A DNA stretch of 64,000 nt from Bicyclus anynana (lineage: Eukaryota; Arthropoda; Insecta; Lepidoptera; Nymphalidae). The notes under the pieces were generated by a model. That model was not told the origin of the DNA, did no database searches, and saw only the letters and a program-made list of their open reading frames with translations. Of the stretch, positions 21,181 to 32,960 are shown in pieces. The first letter of the stretch is position 1; every line of letters starts with the position of its first letter. The position numbers and the translations under genes were made by a program. The DNA is taken from contig NC_069086.1 in assembly GCF_947172395.1 (NCBI RefSeq), positions 8,712,501-8,776,500 on the forward strand. Reading direction: 5' to 3'.

Positions 21181-22795
21181 ACTGTCGGTGCAACGACGCG
21201 GTCGTATTGGTTTTATTTTATAACACTTAGGTTATTAAGACAAGTCTAACGATATCTTAATTACGTAAATCTGTTCAGTGGTTTGGAAGATAATGAGGTA
21301 ATACAGAATATTGGCACCACCGTGCCACCGACGTCAACCGTTTAAAAAAAAAAAACATTATATGTTTTATTTTTATTAGCTTTACACCTTTAATTATATT
21401 ATTTTTTATTCTACTACTGTGTATAGTATCCGCCATTTTTATACCGCTTTTTGAGAGTATATTTCATCAGAAAACAATTCGCAATCATTTGCGTAATTTT
21501 ATGCATTAAGGGATTTATTAGCATTTACATACTCGGATCCGGATGTATTCGTACTCGTGTAGGCGCATTCGTATAATTTCATTTGATTGTATTTCCTTAA
21601 CGCCAGCCACACACGATCAAGTTCACCGTCATGATGTGGGCAGTGAAAAAAGCACGCAACGCAATCTACCCATAACCATATTTCCAAAGACTTATAAAAT
21701 AGGCAGACTGCGAAATCGCTGTCAAAGAACTAAAGCACCTTAACGGCGCCGAGTATATATATGTATATAATGTATGTGTGAAGTGTATTGCCAGATAAAG
21801 GAAATTAAAGGTGGTCGGTTTTAAGTTCATATTATGTACATCTGTGTGGGCCTGTCGGCGTGCACATAATTAATATGCGAACTGGTAGAATTTGGTGCGT
21901 CAATTTTTAGTTCAGGAAACGGTGTCTGAACTTTTTATTATGTCTATATTGATATTATTCCCACTGACCACATCCTTAAATGCACTGCTCTTTAACGATA
22001 ATCTTCATCGTGTGTGGCGGACGTTAGAGTAACTCACGTAGTAAAGAGCCTTTTCTTTGACTTAGACATTCTGGGAACAAGTCGTCCACTCGAAGATACG
22101 TGATTTGCTTAAACGTGACCCAGCTTCGGTTCACAGATTCTGGCTTTGGAGCACCGGCCAATGTTACAGCGAAAAATACAATGAATACTTAAGTATCTTA
22201 CCAGACATCAACCTTCAAAACTAAAAAAAATCGTATGAATAGTGATTTTAGTTTGTGAAAAGAATATTTTCATTTCATTTCTAATTTGAAAAATTACTGA
22301 GTCTTTCAGTGCTGACCAAACACAGCACCGTCCTCACATTAATAGCTCACAATATTTCTTATGTGAAATTATTTTTATGTTGTAATTTTCACGGAGGGCG
22401 TCTCTATTTATATTTTTTAATTTATAATTTTTGTGGGATCACCGTTTTCATATTTTTTTTCTTGTATCCTGTTTTTAAATTGTTCCAAATAAAACTTTAG
22501 GCTTTTAAATCTAAATAAAAATAAAACTTAAATTTAAAGTTTCAGCGTCCCTTATGTCCCGTTTAAACCTGATGTTTTAAAAGTGTTTGAAAACCAGACA
22601 ATTTGAATTCAATGAAACTTGAATTTGATTTGATTTGATTAAGACTATGTCTCTGATCTGAATCAACTTTCTTTGAAAATTGATGTCCATATTTAAGAGA
22701 GTTATTAAATAATGCTTAATTGTTGCCGCTCCTAGACCTCTAAAATTCGATAAGCAGATACCGGTAAGTGGCACAAGTACTTACGAGTATGCCTC
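21181..22795. other. Unassigned sequence, 1.6 kb
   Basis: No gene or repeat recognised. Short frames of 60-66 codons overlap on both strands and carry no motif. Confidence 0.45.
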
Positions 22796-22809
22796 TCTGA
22801 CAGAGAGGT

Positions 22810-23255
22810 ACAACATCATCGTCATCACCATCATCATTATATCAGCCGATGGACGTCCACTGCAGGACATAGGCCTTTAATTGTAGGGACTTCCAAACAT
22901 CACGATACTGAGCCGCCTGCATCCAGCGAATCCCTGCGACTCGCTTGATGTCGTCAGTCCACCTGGTGCGGGCTCGACAACAACGCTGCGCTTTGTAGTG
23001 CGGGGTCGCCATTCCAGCACCTTGGGGCCACAACGTCCAACGGCTCTTCGAACTATGTGCCCATCCCATTGCCACTTCAGCTTCGCGACTCTGAACTATG
23101 TCAGTGACTTTGGTTCTTCTGCGGATCTCCTCATTTTTGATTCGATCACGCAAAGATACTCCGAGCATAGCTCATTCCTGTGTGACTCTGAGCCTTCCTA
23201 TGAGGCTCATAGTTAGCGACCAAGTCTCGGAACTATAGCTCATCACTGTGTTCCT
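22810..23255 (-). mobile_element. RTE-like LINE 3' end, decayed
   Basis: The minus strand encodes SSETWSLTMSLIGRLRV, then MLGVSLRDRIKNEEIRRRTK, and after a frame change RTRWTDDIKRVAGIRWMQAA and VLQWTSIG, with the stop at 22842. This is the familiar C-terminus of insect RTE-type reverse-transcriptase ORFs. The middle (residues about 28-70 after MLGVS) reads out of frame, so it is a pseudogene. The UTR ends in ATGATGATGG-type repeats at 22815. Confidence 0.8.
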
Positions 23256-23430
23256 TATTTTATTATTTCTTAATAAAAAAAAGAAAATTTTATAAAATTT
23301 TGACTTATTATTTCGGGACTTATCATTTGTTTCCTTTATACAAGGCACCGTAGTGATACCGAGGCTAAATCTTGTCATGCCTGTGTATAAGCCGGTGGCA
23401 AGGGTTTCATGTATTATTCAAATTGTTCAA

Positions 23431-23882
23431 TGATTCGGTCGGGGTCGCCTCGAGCCCTGCCCCACGCGACGCGCGGCGGTGACGCATTTTCCTAATGGCA
23501 ACATTTCCTGAGATTGAAAATCTTGGGCCCCGCTGTGAATTTAAAGAGATAAAAGTAACAGATTTGCACATTTCGCGAAAACTGCCGAACGGATTTGGAC
23601 GAATTTTGGCAACCAGATCTTTATGTATAGTGTTATGAGTTCCTCGAGTACGGTTGGTGTATTAATTATTTATATAAAAACGAGGTATTTGTACAAAGTT
23701 TATTTGACAGTGATAAGAAGCCAAGAGTGTATTTGGTGACTTGATTCTTTGTTGAGCATCGTGCATGCCGTAACTCACTCGCTCACTGTGTTAGTGATTT
23801 TGTGCGATAATGTTATGTGGTGTAACTATTTATCATAATAAATTGTTTAGTGTGGGCATGGAGAACATATTGAGCAGGGGAG
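23431..23882 (+). other. Candidate promoter and first exon
   Basis: A CpG-rich start (GCGACGCGCGGCGGTGACGC, about 23466) leads to an ATG at 23858 in good context (GGGCATGGAG). Eight codons follow, then CAGGGGAG|GTAAGT, a consensus splice donor at 23883. Nothing downstream in the window provides an obvious next exon. The stretch GCCGAACGGATTTGGACGAA (about 23583) resembles Helitron cores, so part of the supposed 5' UTR may be transposon sequence. This is speculative. Confidence 0.22.
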
Positions 23883-23899
23883 GTAAGTGTTACTGAATA

Positions 23900-25100
23900 C
23901 TGAGAGGTAGCTAAAACCTATACCCAATATCACAAGTCCTGGGACCTGCTCGAGATGTTTCCTCTACCATAAAATGATGATACAATCCCTGTCGCTGCTA
24001 CCCATCGGGTTAAAAAAGATAGGTATATCTATTATTCTGTGCGTGTATTTACCACATAACTCTTTTATAAACGACTTAACCGGTTTAAATTAAGTTTTCT
24101 ATGGTTATTTGATTAGGATACTGAATGTTTTGAAAATAACATCGAACCTATAGTGTCTTTTCTCTTCTCGTTCTTCTCGTCGAAAAAGAAACAAAGGGTT
24201 TTCCAAAGTTTCAAAAGTACAATGATTGTCGGGTCTCCTTGTTTTATTTATAATTTTTTTTATTAAATACTATACTTTGCTCAGGTATTTAATATTACAT
24301 TGCTGATGTAGGTACTGTTACAAAGAGGATTTTTTAATCTAGAAGCACGCTAATTGATTCAATGAAATCGATCCGAGGATTTTTAATATAAAAGAAACTA
24401 TATTCCATGTGGCGAAAACCGTAGGTACCTGTATACGCTACTTAATAATAGAAAAATTTAATATACAAATGACCTTTCACGCTAAGGAGGGAAAAAATCC
24501 CTTCGGACTTCTGTCTGTCTGCAAGGAATGTCCGACTTGCACGCACTATCTCTCAATGAATTTCTTCATGCCAAGAGTAAGAGTTCGTAAGAGTTTACAA
24601 ACTCTCTCTCGTCCTCGTCTCCTCTTTTTCCCTTTTCTCCTTATTATTACATACTACTTATTAAGCATCGTAACTTCATAAGTTAACTTGATCGTATAAA
24701 ATAATAAAAACTTGACAGTTATTAATTACACTGTAATGAACCATCAAAGTTAAATTTTCTCGATGAACGATAATGAGTTTATAACTATTTTAAAGTTGAA
24801 AACAAACTAACGCTACTTTAGTATGCGAAAATCTCAACAACGCTTGGGTAATGGATTTTGTATGAGACGGTTGGAACTCGTCGCCACTTGTATGAAGAGC
24901 CGGAAACCACAGTCGACATCTTGTAAGCCCACTTTATACCTGGCGCTTTCAACGCATGTCGTATTGATCTAAATTGATTCTTAAATACGCTTTTTAAATT
25001 TGGAATTCATGACTGACCATAGATTTAAGAGTCGGTACAGAGAAACTAACATATTTGGAATTCCTAACGAGAATATATTCATCACAGATCAGTAATGGTT
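23900..25100. other. Unassigned sequence, 1.2 kb
   Basis: No gene recognised. The 90-codon frame at 24409-24681 has a Cys-containing stretch (CKECPTC) but no recognisable domain. Confidence 0.4.
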
Positions 25101-25106
25101 TCTATC

Positions 25107-25191
25107 CACAGAACCTTTGTTCTGTGAACACACAGATAATAATAGGTAGGTACATCTGTTTATATGTACCCACCTATTATTATCTGTGTGT
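25107..25191. repeat. Two hairpins, one with 28 bp arms
   Basis: 25128-25155 and 25164-25191 are complementary at 27 of 28 positions with an 8 nt loop. Immediately upstream CACAGAAC (25107) pairs with GTTCTGTG (25119) across a 4 nt loop. No other copy was seen in the window. It could be a palindromic element or a hairpin RNA source. Confidence 0.8.
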
Positions 25192-25239
25192 CTTATTTCT
25201 ATTTTATAGATTATCTAAGCTAAATATACATTTTTTTTT

Positions 25240-25555
25240 AATAATTTACAAATTAGCCCTTGACTACAATCTCACCTGATGGTAAGTGATGATGCAGTCT
25301 AAGATGGAAGCGGGCTAATTTGTTAGGAGAAGGATGAAAATCTACACCCCTTTCGGTTTCTACACGACATCGTACCGGAACACTAAATCGCTTGGCGGTA
25401 CGTCTTTGTCGGTAGGGTGGTAACTAACCGCGGCTGAAGCCTCCCACCAGCCAGACCTGGACCAATTAAGAAAATCTCAATCGGCCCAGCCGCGGATCAA
25501 ACCCAGGACCTCCGTTTTGTAAATCCACCGCGCCACTGCGCCACGGAGGCCGTCA
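25240..25555 (-). mobile_element. SINE-B, full length
   Basis: The reverse complement of the whole family: tail (TTTACAAATTAGCCCTTGAC) at the left, head (GCCACGGAGGCCGTCAA) at the right. The B box is intact as TGGGTTTGATCCGCGGC with small changes. The dense T run at 25230 is the poly(A) tail. Confidence 0.88.
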
Positions 25556-25838
25556 AAATTTTACATAACAAGTAATTGTTTCTAAACAATTACTTATTGT
25601 ATGTATTGTGGGTATTAATATATTAGAAGAAGTCGATAAAAACCAATGTCTTTCTTACAATCAGGTTTTATCTCAATAGATATAAAACTTGATGCCCTAT
25701 CCGTTAGTAAAAATCAATTTGTTGAAGGTAACTATAGTTAGCGGCGTATTGAATTGAACATGAAGATTAATAAATACAAGTCAAATAATTTGACCTGACA
25801 TTATCAAGTACTCAATATGCAACTAGCTCTACAGTATA
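25556..25838. other. Unassigned sequence
   Basis: TAATTGTTTCTAAACAATTA near 25573 is a small palindrome. Nothing else is recognised. Confidence 0.45.
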
Positions 25839-26024
25839 TCTAATATTATAAAGAGAAAAGATGATTGTTTGTTTGTTTTTGCTTTTTGCTCTGAAACAAC
25901 TGGACCGCTTTAAAAAAGTCTTTCACCTATGGAGAGCTACATTAACTGTTAGTAAATCTTTTGTTACCGTATTTCTACGGGAACTGGAATTAAGCAAATG
26001 AAACTGTGGGGTTTTGCTATAAAT
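25839..26024 (+). mobile_element. H3 Helitron-like element, degraded
   Basis: TCTAATATTATAAAGAGAAA start, then ACAACTGGACCGCTTT, GGAGAGCTACATTAA, CGTATTTCTACGGGAACTGG and AATGAAACTGTGGGG, in family order. The 3' CTAG has been lost. Confidence 0.65.
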
Positions 26025-27490
26025 TTATAAATTATTAAAATTAAAATGTTCGAAATACTACTATGATGAAACTTTGTGAAGTTAGTGCGTTTCAATGCCA
26101 AGGAAAGAATCTCTTTTTTTTAAATATTTCTAATTTAGATGTTTTCATGAACGTAAACACTAGACAAGGTTTATTATTATTTACTTACATTCATGGTAAC
26201 TTTGTTAGATAACAATACGTTAACAGTTAAAATTATTATAATAATTAAAAATTATACAAGTCAATGAGAACTTCTCAAAGTTATGAAAGCAAAACTGTCC
26301 AGGCGAAATTGCCTCCAAGCGGCAACGTGTCGGAAAACACAAAAGAAGGATTGTAGAGCCATCGTGCGCGGAAAACTATATAATACCTCTTACCATGGGA
26401 AGAAAATAAACTTTGCTATTTATAACTTTAGAATTTAGTTGACGTCACAGCAAAATATATGACGCTCGTAGCAAGCAAGAAAGAAAGTGGGCAAGAAATT
26501 TTAAAATGCCGGGACAGCTTATCCGAGGCACAAAGCGGGGAAGGCGCTCCACGCCACGACATTTACCGTCTTGTTGCTACATTTTTCATTCCTCTACGGG
26601 TAAGAATTTTTTTTTTGCTCTATTTATCAACTCAGGTTCCAGGTTCCATGTTAGAAAATTGATGTCCTTTTTTGCTACCACGTTAGCAGGGTATTGAACT
26701 TTTATCGGAGGAAATATTTTATATTCGGAGCATATTTTTTACGCTAAAGGATAAGTTTTGGTTAAAATTCGTTAGTGGCGTTAGTTACTACAATTAGTAC
26801 TGCTTTGTTTAATGGTCAACATAAGGGGCTTCAGATTTGGAAACCCTGGGTTCCAGTAGATGGAATATGGCATGTGAATTATTACGTTTTTTTTTTCTTC
26901 CAAGAAATTTTCAGGACAACCATTTATTCAAGAGTATAGACATATTTTAAACATGGCGAAACCCGTTCTTTGTTTGACAACGTAACCCTAAAAGGCTCGA
27001 TCGATGCATATACACGAAGTAAATCATTCTACAAAAGAGAAAATATCCGACTGAAGCTCTGACGTTGAAGGTGTAATCGAGCGAAATATTTACAAAAAAT
27101 GCTCGATGAAAAAAGCGTTTCATCAAAAACTCATTTTTACTTTATATCGTAGATGCTAGAGCCACTTGATATTGCGCAGCCCTTTGAGGGTTACAAATGA
27201 AATAAATAATTGAGTGTGCTCAGATGTTCCAATTTTCGTCGACACTAAACTTTTATAGGATTTCGTAAGAAGTTAAGGACTCATTTCAATCAAGAGAGAC
27301 GCCGCTACAAGCTTCTTCACCCCATTAGACTCTACAATCATTTAACCCTCGGGAGACCCTTTTAAGGCGGTACAATACGTTTGTTGTCGGTGTCGCCATT
27401 TTCACTAACGTCGACCAATATTTAAATCTTTTTAGGTCTTTTGTGTAAGACAACATTTTAATATATTGCAGAATCACTATAAGATAAAGG
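26025..27490. other. Unassigned sequence, 1.5 kb
   Basis: It contains a palindromic TGACGTCA (26440-26447) and a TATA-like CTATATAATACC (about 26378), but no ORF that would support a promoter reading. No repeat recognised. Confidence 0.4.
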
Positions 27491-27508
27491 TGAAAACTAT
27501 AGTTTTCA
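27491..27508. repeat. 18 bp perfect palindrome
   Basis: TGAAAACTATAGTTTTCA reads the same on both strands. It is probably incidental in AT-rich DNA. Confidence 0.6.
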
Positions 27509-28525
27509 AAAGATTTAACGGCTAAACGGTTAAAGGGCCGGACATAAATCCAAAAGTCCAGAGTTCAATGCAAATAATGGCGGATTGATGATGTTTTCAA
27601 TGAAGTAATCGATTTGACGTTTGCTGTCAATTGTCGTGTCATAGTTGCTATATGGGCGCCATCTTGTTATAACTCAAAAACTTGTGTTTTAATTTTATTT
27701 ATATCTTTTTATTTAGTTAGTTTAGATTTATTCACATAATTAGATTTTATGAGATGATGATTATAAATAAATTTTAATGACACGGGGTACAAGAGTGGAC
27801 CTGAAATGGACTATCTCCTTTAAAACAAAATGTAGGGCGCTCTCAAAATAATAGTGCAAATATTTAAATAACTCAAGTTTGATAATTGTAATTAAAGTTT
27901 TTTCAATATGTAGTAATGGTTCACCCATACGTTTTTTTAATAAAGATTAGTAGATATTTTTTTTAATTCGCCGGGCGATTTCAGTCTTTTCATTAGCCAA
28001 ACTCTACTCGTAAATTAGATGTTTGTGATATTCACGTGATATTCAGACAAGTCCATGTCGACGTAAAAAATATTCTGGCATTCCTATTATAAAATAAGAA
28101 GATCGTATCGCATCCCAGTATCATTTAATACAAATTTAACATAAAAAGCGCATTTAAAAAATAATTTTCATAATTACAGTCGAAAACTAAAAGCGTTCTT
28201 TAAATGCGCAAAACTTTTTTAATCTCATTCTTTTTACCTCGGCGCTCGGGGTTGGATAAAAATATAAAATTAAAATTACGTCATAATATTTTTCTTACCC
28301 ACTCTCAAGTCCAGAACCGCTTCCGCTAATTCAAGTGGCAGTGAGTGCCGACGATTTTATACAAAATAGATTACCCGACAGCGTCGCTGTTGCAATTTCT
28401 ATATATTAAAGTGGCTGAAGTACACAAATTTTACAAACAGTTGTAACTTTATGCCTAAGTCTCGTTACGCATCTGAAACTTAACTTTTACGAGTATCAAT
28501 ACAAGAATATTGTGTAGGTGACTGT
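27509..28525. other. Unassigned sequence, 1 kb
   Basis: GGCGCCATCTTG near 27656 looks like a Pho/YY1-type site, with TGACGTTTGCTGTCAATTG upstream. No transcript start or ORF supports a promoter. Confidence 0.35.
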
Positions 28526-28820
28526 ACCGTGATAGCCCAGTGGATATGACCTCTGTCTCCGATTCCGGAGGGTGTGGGTTCGAACCTCCTCCAACTTTTC
28601 AGTTGTGTGCATTTTAATTAATAAAATATCACGTGTCTCTAACGGTGAAGGAAAAAATCGTGAGGAAACATGCATACCAGAGAATTTTCTTAATTATTTG
28701 CGCGTGTGTAGTCTATCAATCCGCATTGGGCCAGCGTGGTGGGCTATTGGCCTAACCCCACTCATTCTGAGAGGAGACTCGAGCTTAGCAGTGAACCGAA
28801 TATGGGTTGATAACGACGAC
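28526..28820 (+). mobile_element. SINE-A, nearly full length
   Basis: GATAGCCCAGTGG head and GGTTCGAACCTCC B box. A short deletion follows (the GGCATGC segment is missing). The body continues to ATATGGGTTGATAACGACGA. The 96-codon frame across it is a translation of the SINE. Confidence 0.88.
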
Positions 28821-29230
28821 TTTACAGTGTACATCTATTTAATAAATATTGTGGTGGTTTAAATATGTCGAAATTGCTTTAAGTAACTGGTAGGTATATT
28901 TAGTATGTCTTATTCTTAGATATAATAATGTTTAAATTAATTTAGTCGTGATCGAAATTAATATGATATTCGACTTTCATAGATAGGTAAGTACTTTATT
29001 TTTAAATTAAGTTCTCTTAATACTGTAGTAATGTAGTTTATACCGGCAAAATATAGAAAAATCTTGTTAGGAGTAGGTATAGGAATTTTCTAATTAAAAT
29101 TAATTATCACTCTTTTTAATTATTTTTAATGGAAGTCTTGTCGCCTGTAGTTTTAAAATAATAAAAAAATACTATTGCGTTATTGCTGCAGACTGAATAT
29201 ATCTTGGAGAAAATTTCGTTTTAATTAATA
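28821..29230. other. Unassigned sequence
   Basis: AT-rich, with no gene or repeat recognised. Confidence 0.45.
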
Positions 29231-29290
29231 CTAGCTTACCCAGCAAACGTTGTTTTGCCTAATAAATTACTCACTCACTCACAAATTCAC
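29231..29290 (-). mobile_element. Helitron 3' end, another family
   Basis: CTAGCTTACCCAGCAAACGT followed by TGTTTTGCC is the reverse complement of a Helitron-type 3' terminus ending in CTAG. The other end could not be located, so the element may extend towards 29640. Confidence 0.45.
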
Positions 29291-29747
29291 GTGTGTTCAT
29301 ACACAAAAACAAATATACACGTCGAATTGATAATATTCTCTCCGTTTTTCGACTGTTGAAAAGTGAAATTTCTCAGTTCGTAGCAATTTGTCAATTAAGA
29401 GTTGCTTGCCACTTTGTTATGTGGGTAACCCTGACCCTTGTAACTTTAAAGAACATACTTCCAAACAAAGTTCCTCGTATGTATCCCGTCTAAAGTCAAA
29501 ATTTGAAGTGTCCACAATCCGGATAATCGCAAAACCGTATAACTGAGGTCCGAATAATCGAGTTTGTTCTGTAATAGAATCGCCAGCGCTGTCACCAACT
29601 ACGCCACTTTTTTCCATTTTTTTATCAAGTGACGATCATAGACTAAATAGATTAGCCACAAGCCTCGCATTTTTCATTTTAGAAGTGGAATTTTCAGTAC
29701 AAAATCCTGCATATTTTTTATTCTATGACATGTTAGCTCAAAGTGTT

Positions 29748-29894
29748 GGTCGATCCCCCACTAGGTGGACCGAGGACCATCAGGTTTTAGGGAGCCTCTG
29801 AATGTTGGCGGCTCGAGACCGTTGTGCTTGGAGATCCATGCAAGTGGCCTATGTCCAGCAGTGGACATCCATCGGCTGATAATGATGATGATGG
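29748..29894 (+). mobile_element. RTE-like LINE 3' end
   Basis: The frame from GGT CGA reads GRSPTRWTEDHQVLGSL, a stop, then MLAARDRCAWRSMQVAYVQQ WTSIG and a stop, followed by TAATGATGATGATGG. It is the same C-terminal signature as 22842 (TRWTDD..., WTSIG) from a different subfamily, with one in-frame stop. It abuts a SINE-B tail scrap at 29896-29920 (minus). Confidence 0.8.
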
Positions 29895-30109
29895 TGCTCT
29901 TGACTACAATCTCACTTGTCACGCCAAATCACGCCTGACATGCGACCAAACTACGTATATCGTAAAGAGCAATAGTCAAATGTAGCAGCGCCACCGGAAA
30001 TATCGCTAATTCCTTCATTGCGTTGACGAAAGAGTGATTGGGACTACTCCGCCGCCATTGGTCTATATTTTGTCTATATCATTTCATGAGATATGTCGGT
30101 CGCATGTTA

Positions 30110-30240
30110 ATTGTTAGGCCCTCTGATGTTATGTGACAATGCAGTCCAAGGTTAAAGCGGTCTTCGAGATACAAATCCATTCTACCCCTACTTCTGACCG
30201 CTTGGCGGTACGTCTTTGCCCGTAGGGTGGTAACTAGACA
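30110..30240 (-). mobile_element. SINE-B fragment, old
   Basis: ATGTGACAATGCAGTCCAAG and CCGCTTGGCGGTACGTCTTT, then GTAGGGTGGTAACTAG, match the reverse complement of SINE-B with an internal deletion. Confidence 0.7.
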
Positions 30241-30327
30241 ATTTCATTTTAAGAAATTACAGGCATATTTTGTTTGATTATTTTTAGTGAAAAACAATAC
30301 GATTTGTATTTATTTGTATTTCTAAAG

Positions 30328-30469
30328 TAGTTGACGCCGCGCGGTTTCACCCGCGTGGTTCCCGTTTCCGTAAGAAAACGGGAATAATACTATAACCTTC
30401 CTCGATAAATAGCTAACACTGAATTTTTTTTTGAAATCGGACCAGTCAGCTTTATAATATTAGTATAGA
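30328..30469 (-). mobile_element. H2 Helitron-like element, internally deleted
   Basis: Minus-strand TCTATACTAATATTATAAAG start at 30469, GACTGGTCCGATTTC, and the 3' end CGGCGTCAACTA with CTAG mutated. The segment between the AAAGCTGA start and the GACTGGTCCG core is missing. It is 142 bp. Confidence 0.82.
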
Positions 30470-31189
30470 TTATTTGTTTTAAAGAAGTTTTTTTTACATG
30501 ATTTTGAATAATATTTTAATCTTTCCTCGTTTTACTGATAAACTCGTAATTAACAATTTCTTACTTGTTTTTGATTTTGAATTCTATTGTAGTAAGAACA
30601 ATATGCAGAATAGGGACTTAAAATCTAAATACCTAGGTCGAAGAAGAAGATAGATTGAAACTCCAGCTAATTACAGTACAACTAAGTTAAATTAAACGTT
30701 GTTCTTATGCAAGGTAATATAAATGGAGATCTTTCGTTGTACTTAATTGCTTTTTCCATGGAATCGATGTGGAATTGTTGAGCTTATTTCGTTTTAATCT
30801 TAATGGTAAAATACGGAGTTGGTTTCGAGGCACGTTTCATTTGTTTTTTAAATGAAAAATTAAAATAAATATGAAAGAATAACGTTTTTTTTTTCGAGGT
30901 TTGTAAATGTGTTTCGTTTAACTATGTTGATGTAAGTTAAATTTTTTCTATTCTAAGCTTGGTTTTTAAGTTTTATTGATTTGCCGCGTTATTCACTATA
31001 AAAACTGTTGTAGAGCTAAATTGTGTCAATTTTGGGTTGCTTGGCTTCTTCTTCATTCATCTGAAGATGCCCTAATAAATAATATTATGCAGCTGCTCTG
31101 ATGATGGCCTTCAAAACTTCTAAGTAAATCAATATTGTATAAGTTTGGGACTTATAACATAATCTTACAATACGAGTAAGTTTTTTTTG
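30470..31189. other. Unassigned sequence
   Basis: No gene or repeat recognised. Confidence 0.45.
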
Positions 31190-31450
31190 TTATTCTTTAC
31201 AAGTTAGTCCTTGACTACAATCTTATCTGATGGTAAGTTATGAAGTATCCTACTGAAGTACCCTACCGACAAAGACGTACCGCCAAGTGATTTAGCGTTC
31301 CGGTATCGATGTCGTGTAGAAACCTAAAGAGGTGTGGATTTTCATCCTCCTCCTAACAAGTTAGTTCACTTCCAACTTAGATTGCATCATCACTTACCAT
31401 CAGGTAGAGACTGTAGTCAAGGGCTAACTTGTAAAGAATAAAAAAAAAGT
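31189..31450. mobile_element. SINE-B tail-out inverted pair
   Basis: 31189-31242 is the SINE-B 3' end on the minus strand (TTCTTTACAAGTTAGTCCTT). 31250-31450 is a headless SINE-B on the plus strand, from ACCCTACCGACAAAGACGTA to AACTTGTAAAGAATAAAAAA. Together they form an element with about 55 bp inverted ends. Confidence 0.75.
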
Positions 31451-31900
31451 ATATCTTCGGCAGTGGAAATCCTTCAGCTGAAAACAATGATATTATTTGT
31501 AGTAAAAAGTTCATTTAGTGAATTGATGTTATCAATGCGATCACTTATATTGAAATACTTGCACGTTTGAAATATATTTTAGCTTTTCGTAATGGACAAT
31601 CTCAAGAAAGTTTAGTGCCCACAAAAAGTAGCATCATCGTCTTCCCGCAGGACGTGCTGGAGATATTAAAGCAGCGATAACGTGGAAACTGTAGCAACTT
31701 TCTGGTAGTCCATAAATAATAAACGTATCGGAAAACTTGGGTTGCTTTGTTGTAATTTTTTTAATATTTGATGCTTCCTTGAACGCCCTGAAATCAGGAC
31801 AAAGAGTGTTTAACAGAAATGTGTTAATTTTTTTTTCTGACATAACAAGGGTCAGTTTCAACACTTTGTTCAAACTTTGTCACTGTTTGTCAAATTATCA
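31451..31900. other. Unassigned sequence
   Basis: Overlapping frames on both strands (68 and 79 codons) carry no recognisable motif. Confidence 0.4.
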
Positions 31901-32125
31901 GACGCCCCGCGGCTTTAATCACGTTGTTCTTGTTCCCTTGTGAATACAGGAATAAAATATATAATAACGTGGCTTTCTAGCGGTAATTTTTTTTTTCAAA
32001 TTGGTTCAGTAATTACCCCCTAAGTACTAATTACAGTAATTAGTAAGTAAGTAGTAAGTACGGTAATTAGTCCAGAGATTACCCCCTACAATACAACAAA
32101 CTGTACCTCTTTTTAATATTAGTAT
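31901..32125 (-). mobile_element. H3 Helitron-like element
   Basis: CAGACGCCCCGCGGCTTTAA, TTGTTCCCTTGTGAATACAG, ATAACGTGGCTTTCTAGCGG and two copies of ATTACCCCCTA in reverse orientation, ending CTCTTTTTAATATTAGTATC. A local duplication around TAAGTAAGTAGTAAGTACGG (about 32041) separates the two ATTACCCCCTA copies. Confidence 0.75.
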
Positions 32126-32313
32126 CGATATAGATGACAGAAACAATACTTTTCAAAAAGCCATTCTTTAATCTTATCAAACCTTTTTACTTATTTATTG
32201 CTCTTTAGGAACATTAAAGAAGGAAGTATATTTTATAATAAATTGCATATTTATACAACTTCTATACCTAGTATATAGTAACCGCAACACTGTTGATTCT
32301 GTATTTAGTTAGT

Positions 32314-32411
32314 ACTAGCGAACGCACGCACGTGGAATTCAGTTTTTCACAAATCCCGCGGGAACCATGGACTTTTCCGGGTAGTTACACTCAAACTTTC
32401 GCTTTTTTAAT
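32314..32411 (-). mobile_element. H1 Helitron-like fragment
   Basis: ACTAGCGAACGCACGCACGT at the 3' end, AATCCCGCGGGAACCATGG, then CTCAAACTTTCGC near the 5' end. The middle core is deleted. Confidence 0.75.
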
Positions 32412-32550
32412 GTGATGTGATAATCGTTGGGTAGCTGGGATAAGCTAGCCAGTTAGACATAGGAAATCTCATATGCTTATAATTTCCCCTCTACACACTT
32501 CAAAGCTTAGTTTAGTAGTATTACTCGCTAGTTTAGCGTGAGGGCAAGAA

Positions 32551-32747
32551 TCTATTACTAATTTTATAAAGCTGAAGAGTTTGTTTGTTTGATAGAACGC
32601 GCTAATCTCAAGAACTACTAGTCCGATTTGAAAAATTCTTTCAGTGTTAGATAGCCCATTTAATAAGGAAGGCTTTAGGTTATATAATATCCCCGTATTC
32701 TTACGGGAACGAGAACCACGGGTGTGAAACCGTGCGGCGTCAGCTAG
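32551..32747 (+). mobile_element. H2 Helitron-like element, intact ends
   Basis: TCTATTACTAATTTTATAAA to GGCGTCAGCTAG. It has the H2 core, the TTAGATAGCCCATTTAATAA segment and a T after CTAG. The 128-codon antisense frame crossing it (32469-32855) is not a gene. Confidence 0.87.
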
Positions 32748-32904
32748 TAAATAATAATATAATGGGAATTCGAACAAGCTCTCATAAAGAGTGTTCACTT
32801 TTTGTAGTAATAGAGAAAGTACATTACCGTTCTTAGATCTAAACTTCGTACACAAAGCCCAAGCTTATATTCAATTAGATGTAAATTATTTATGACAGTT
32901 AATT

Positions 32905-32960
32905 TAAAAATATATACGGTCGAATTAAGAAACCTCCTCCTTTTTTTTGAAGTCGGTTAA
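32905..32960 (-). repeat. GAAGTCGGTT repeat, copy 1
   Basis: CGAATTAAGAAACCTCCTCC, a T run, then GAAGTCGGTTAAAAAA. 40600-40640 carries the same layout (GAATCTCCCCC, T run, GAAGTCGGTT). The parent element is not identified. Confidence 0.5.

Noticed and set aside
26440..26447. Palindromic CRE (TGACGTCA) here and at 57157 as promoter elements
   Set aside because: Single 8 bp sites are expected by chance in 64 kb and no transcript evidence accompanies them.
28572..28862. 96-codon plus-strand ORF
   Set aside because: It is the sense translation of a SINE-A, which is a Pol III-type non-coding element.
32469..32855. 128-codon minus-strand ORF
   Set aside because: Its middle is the antisense of the H2 Helitron at 32551-32747; the remainder has no domain-like features.
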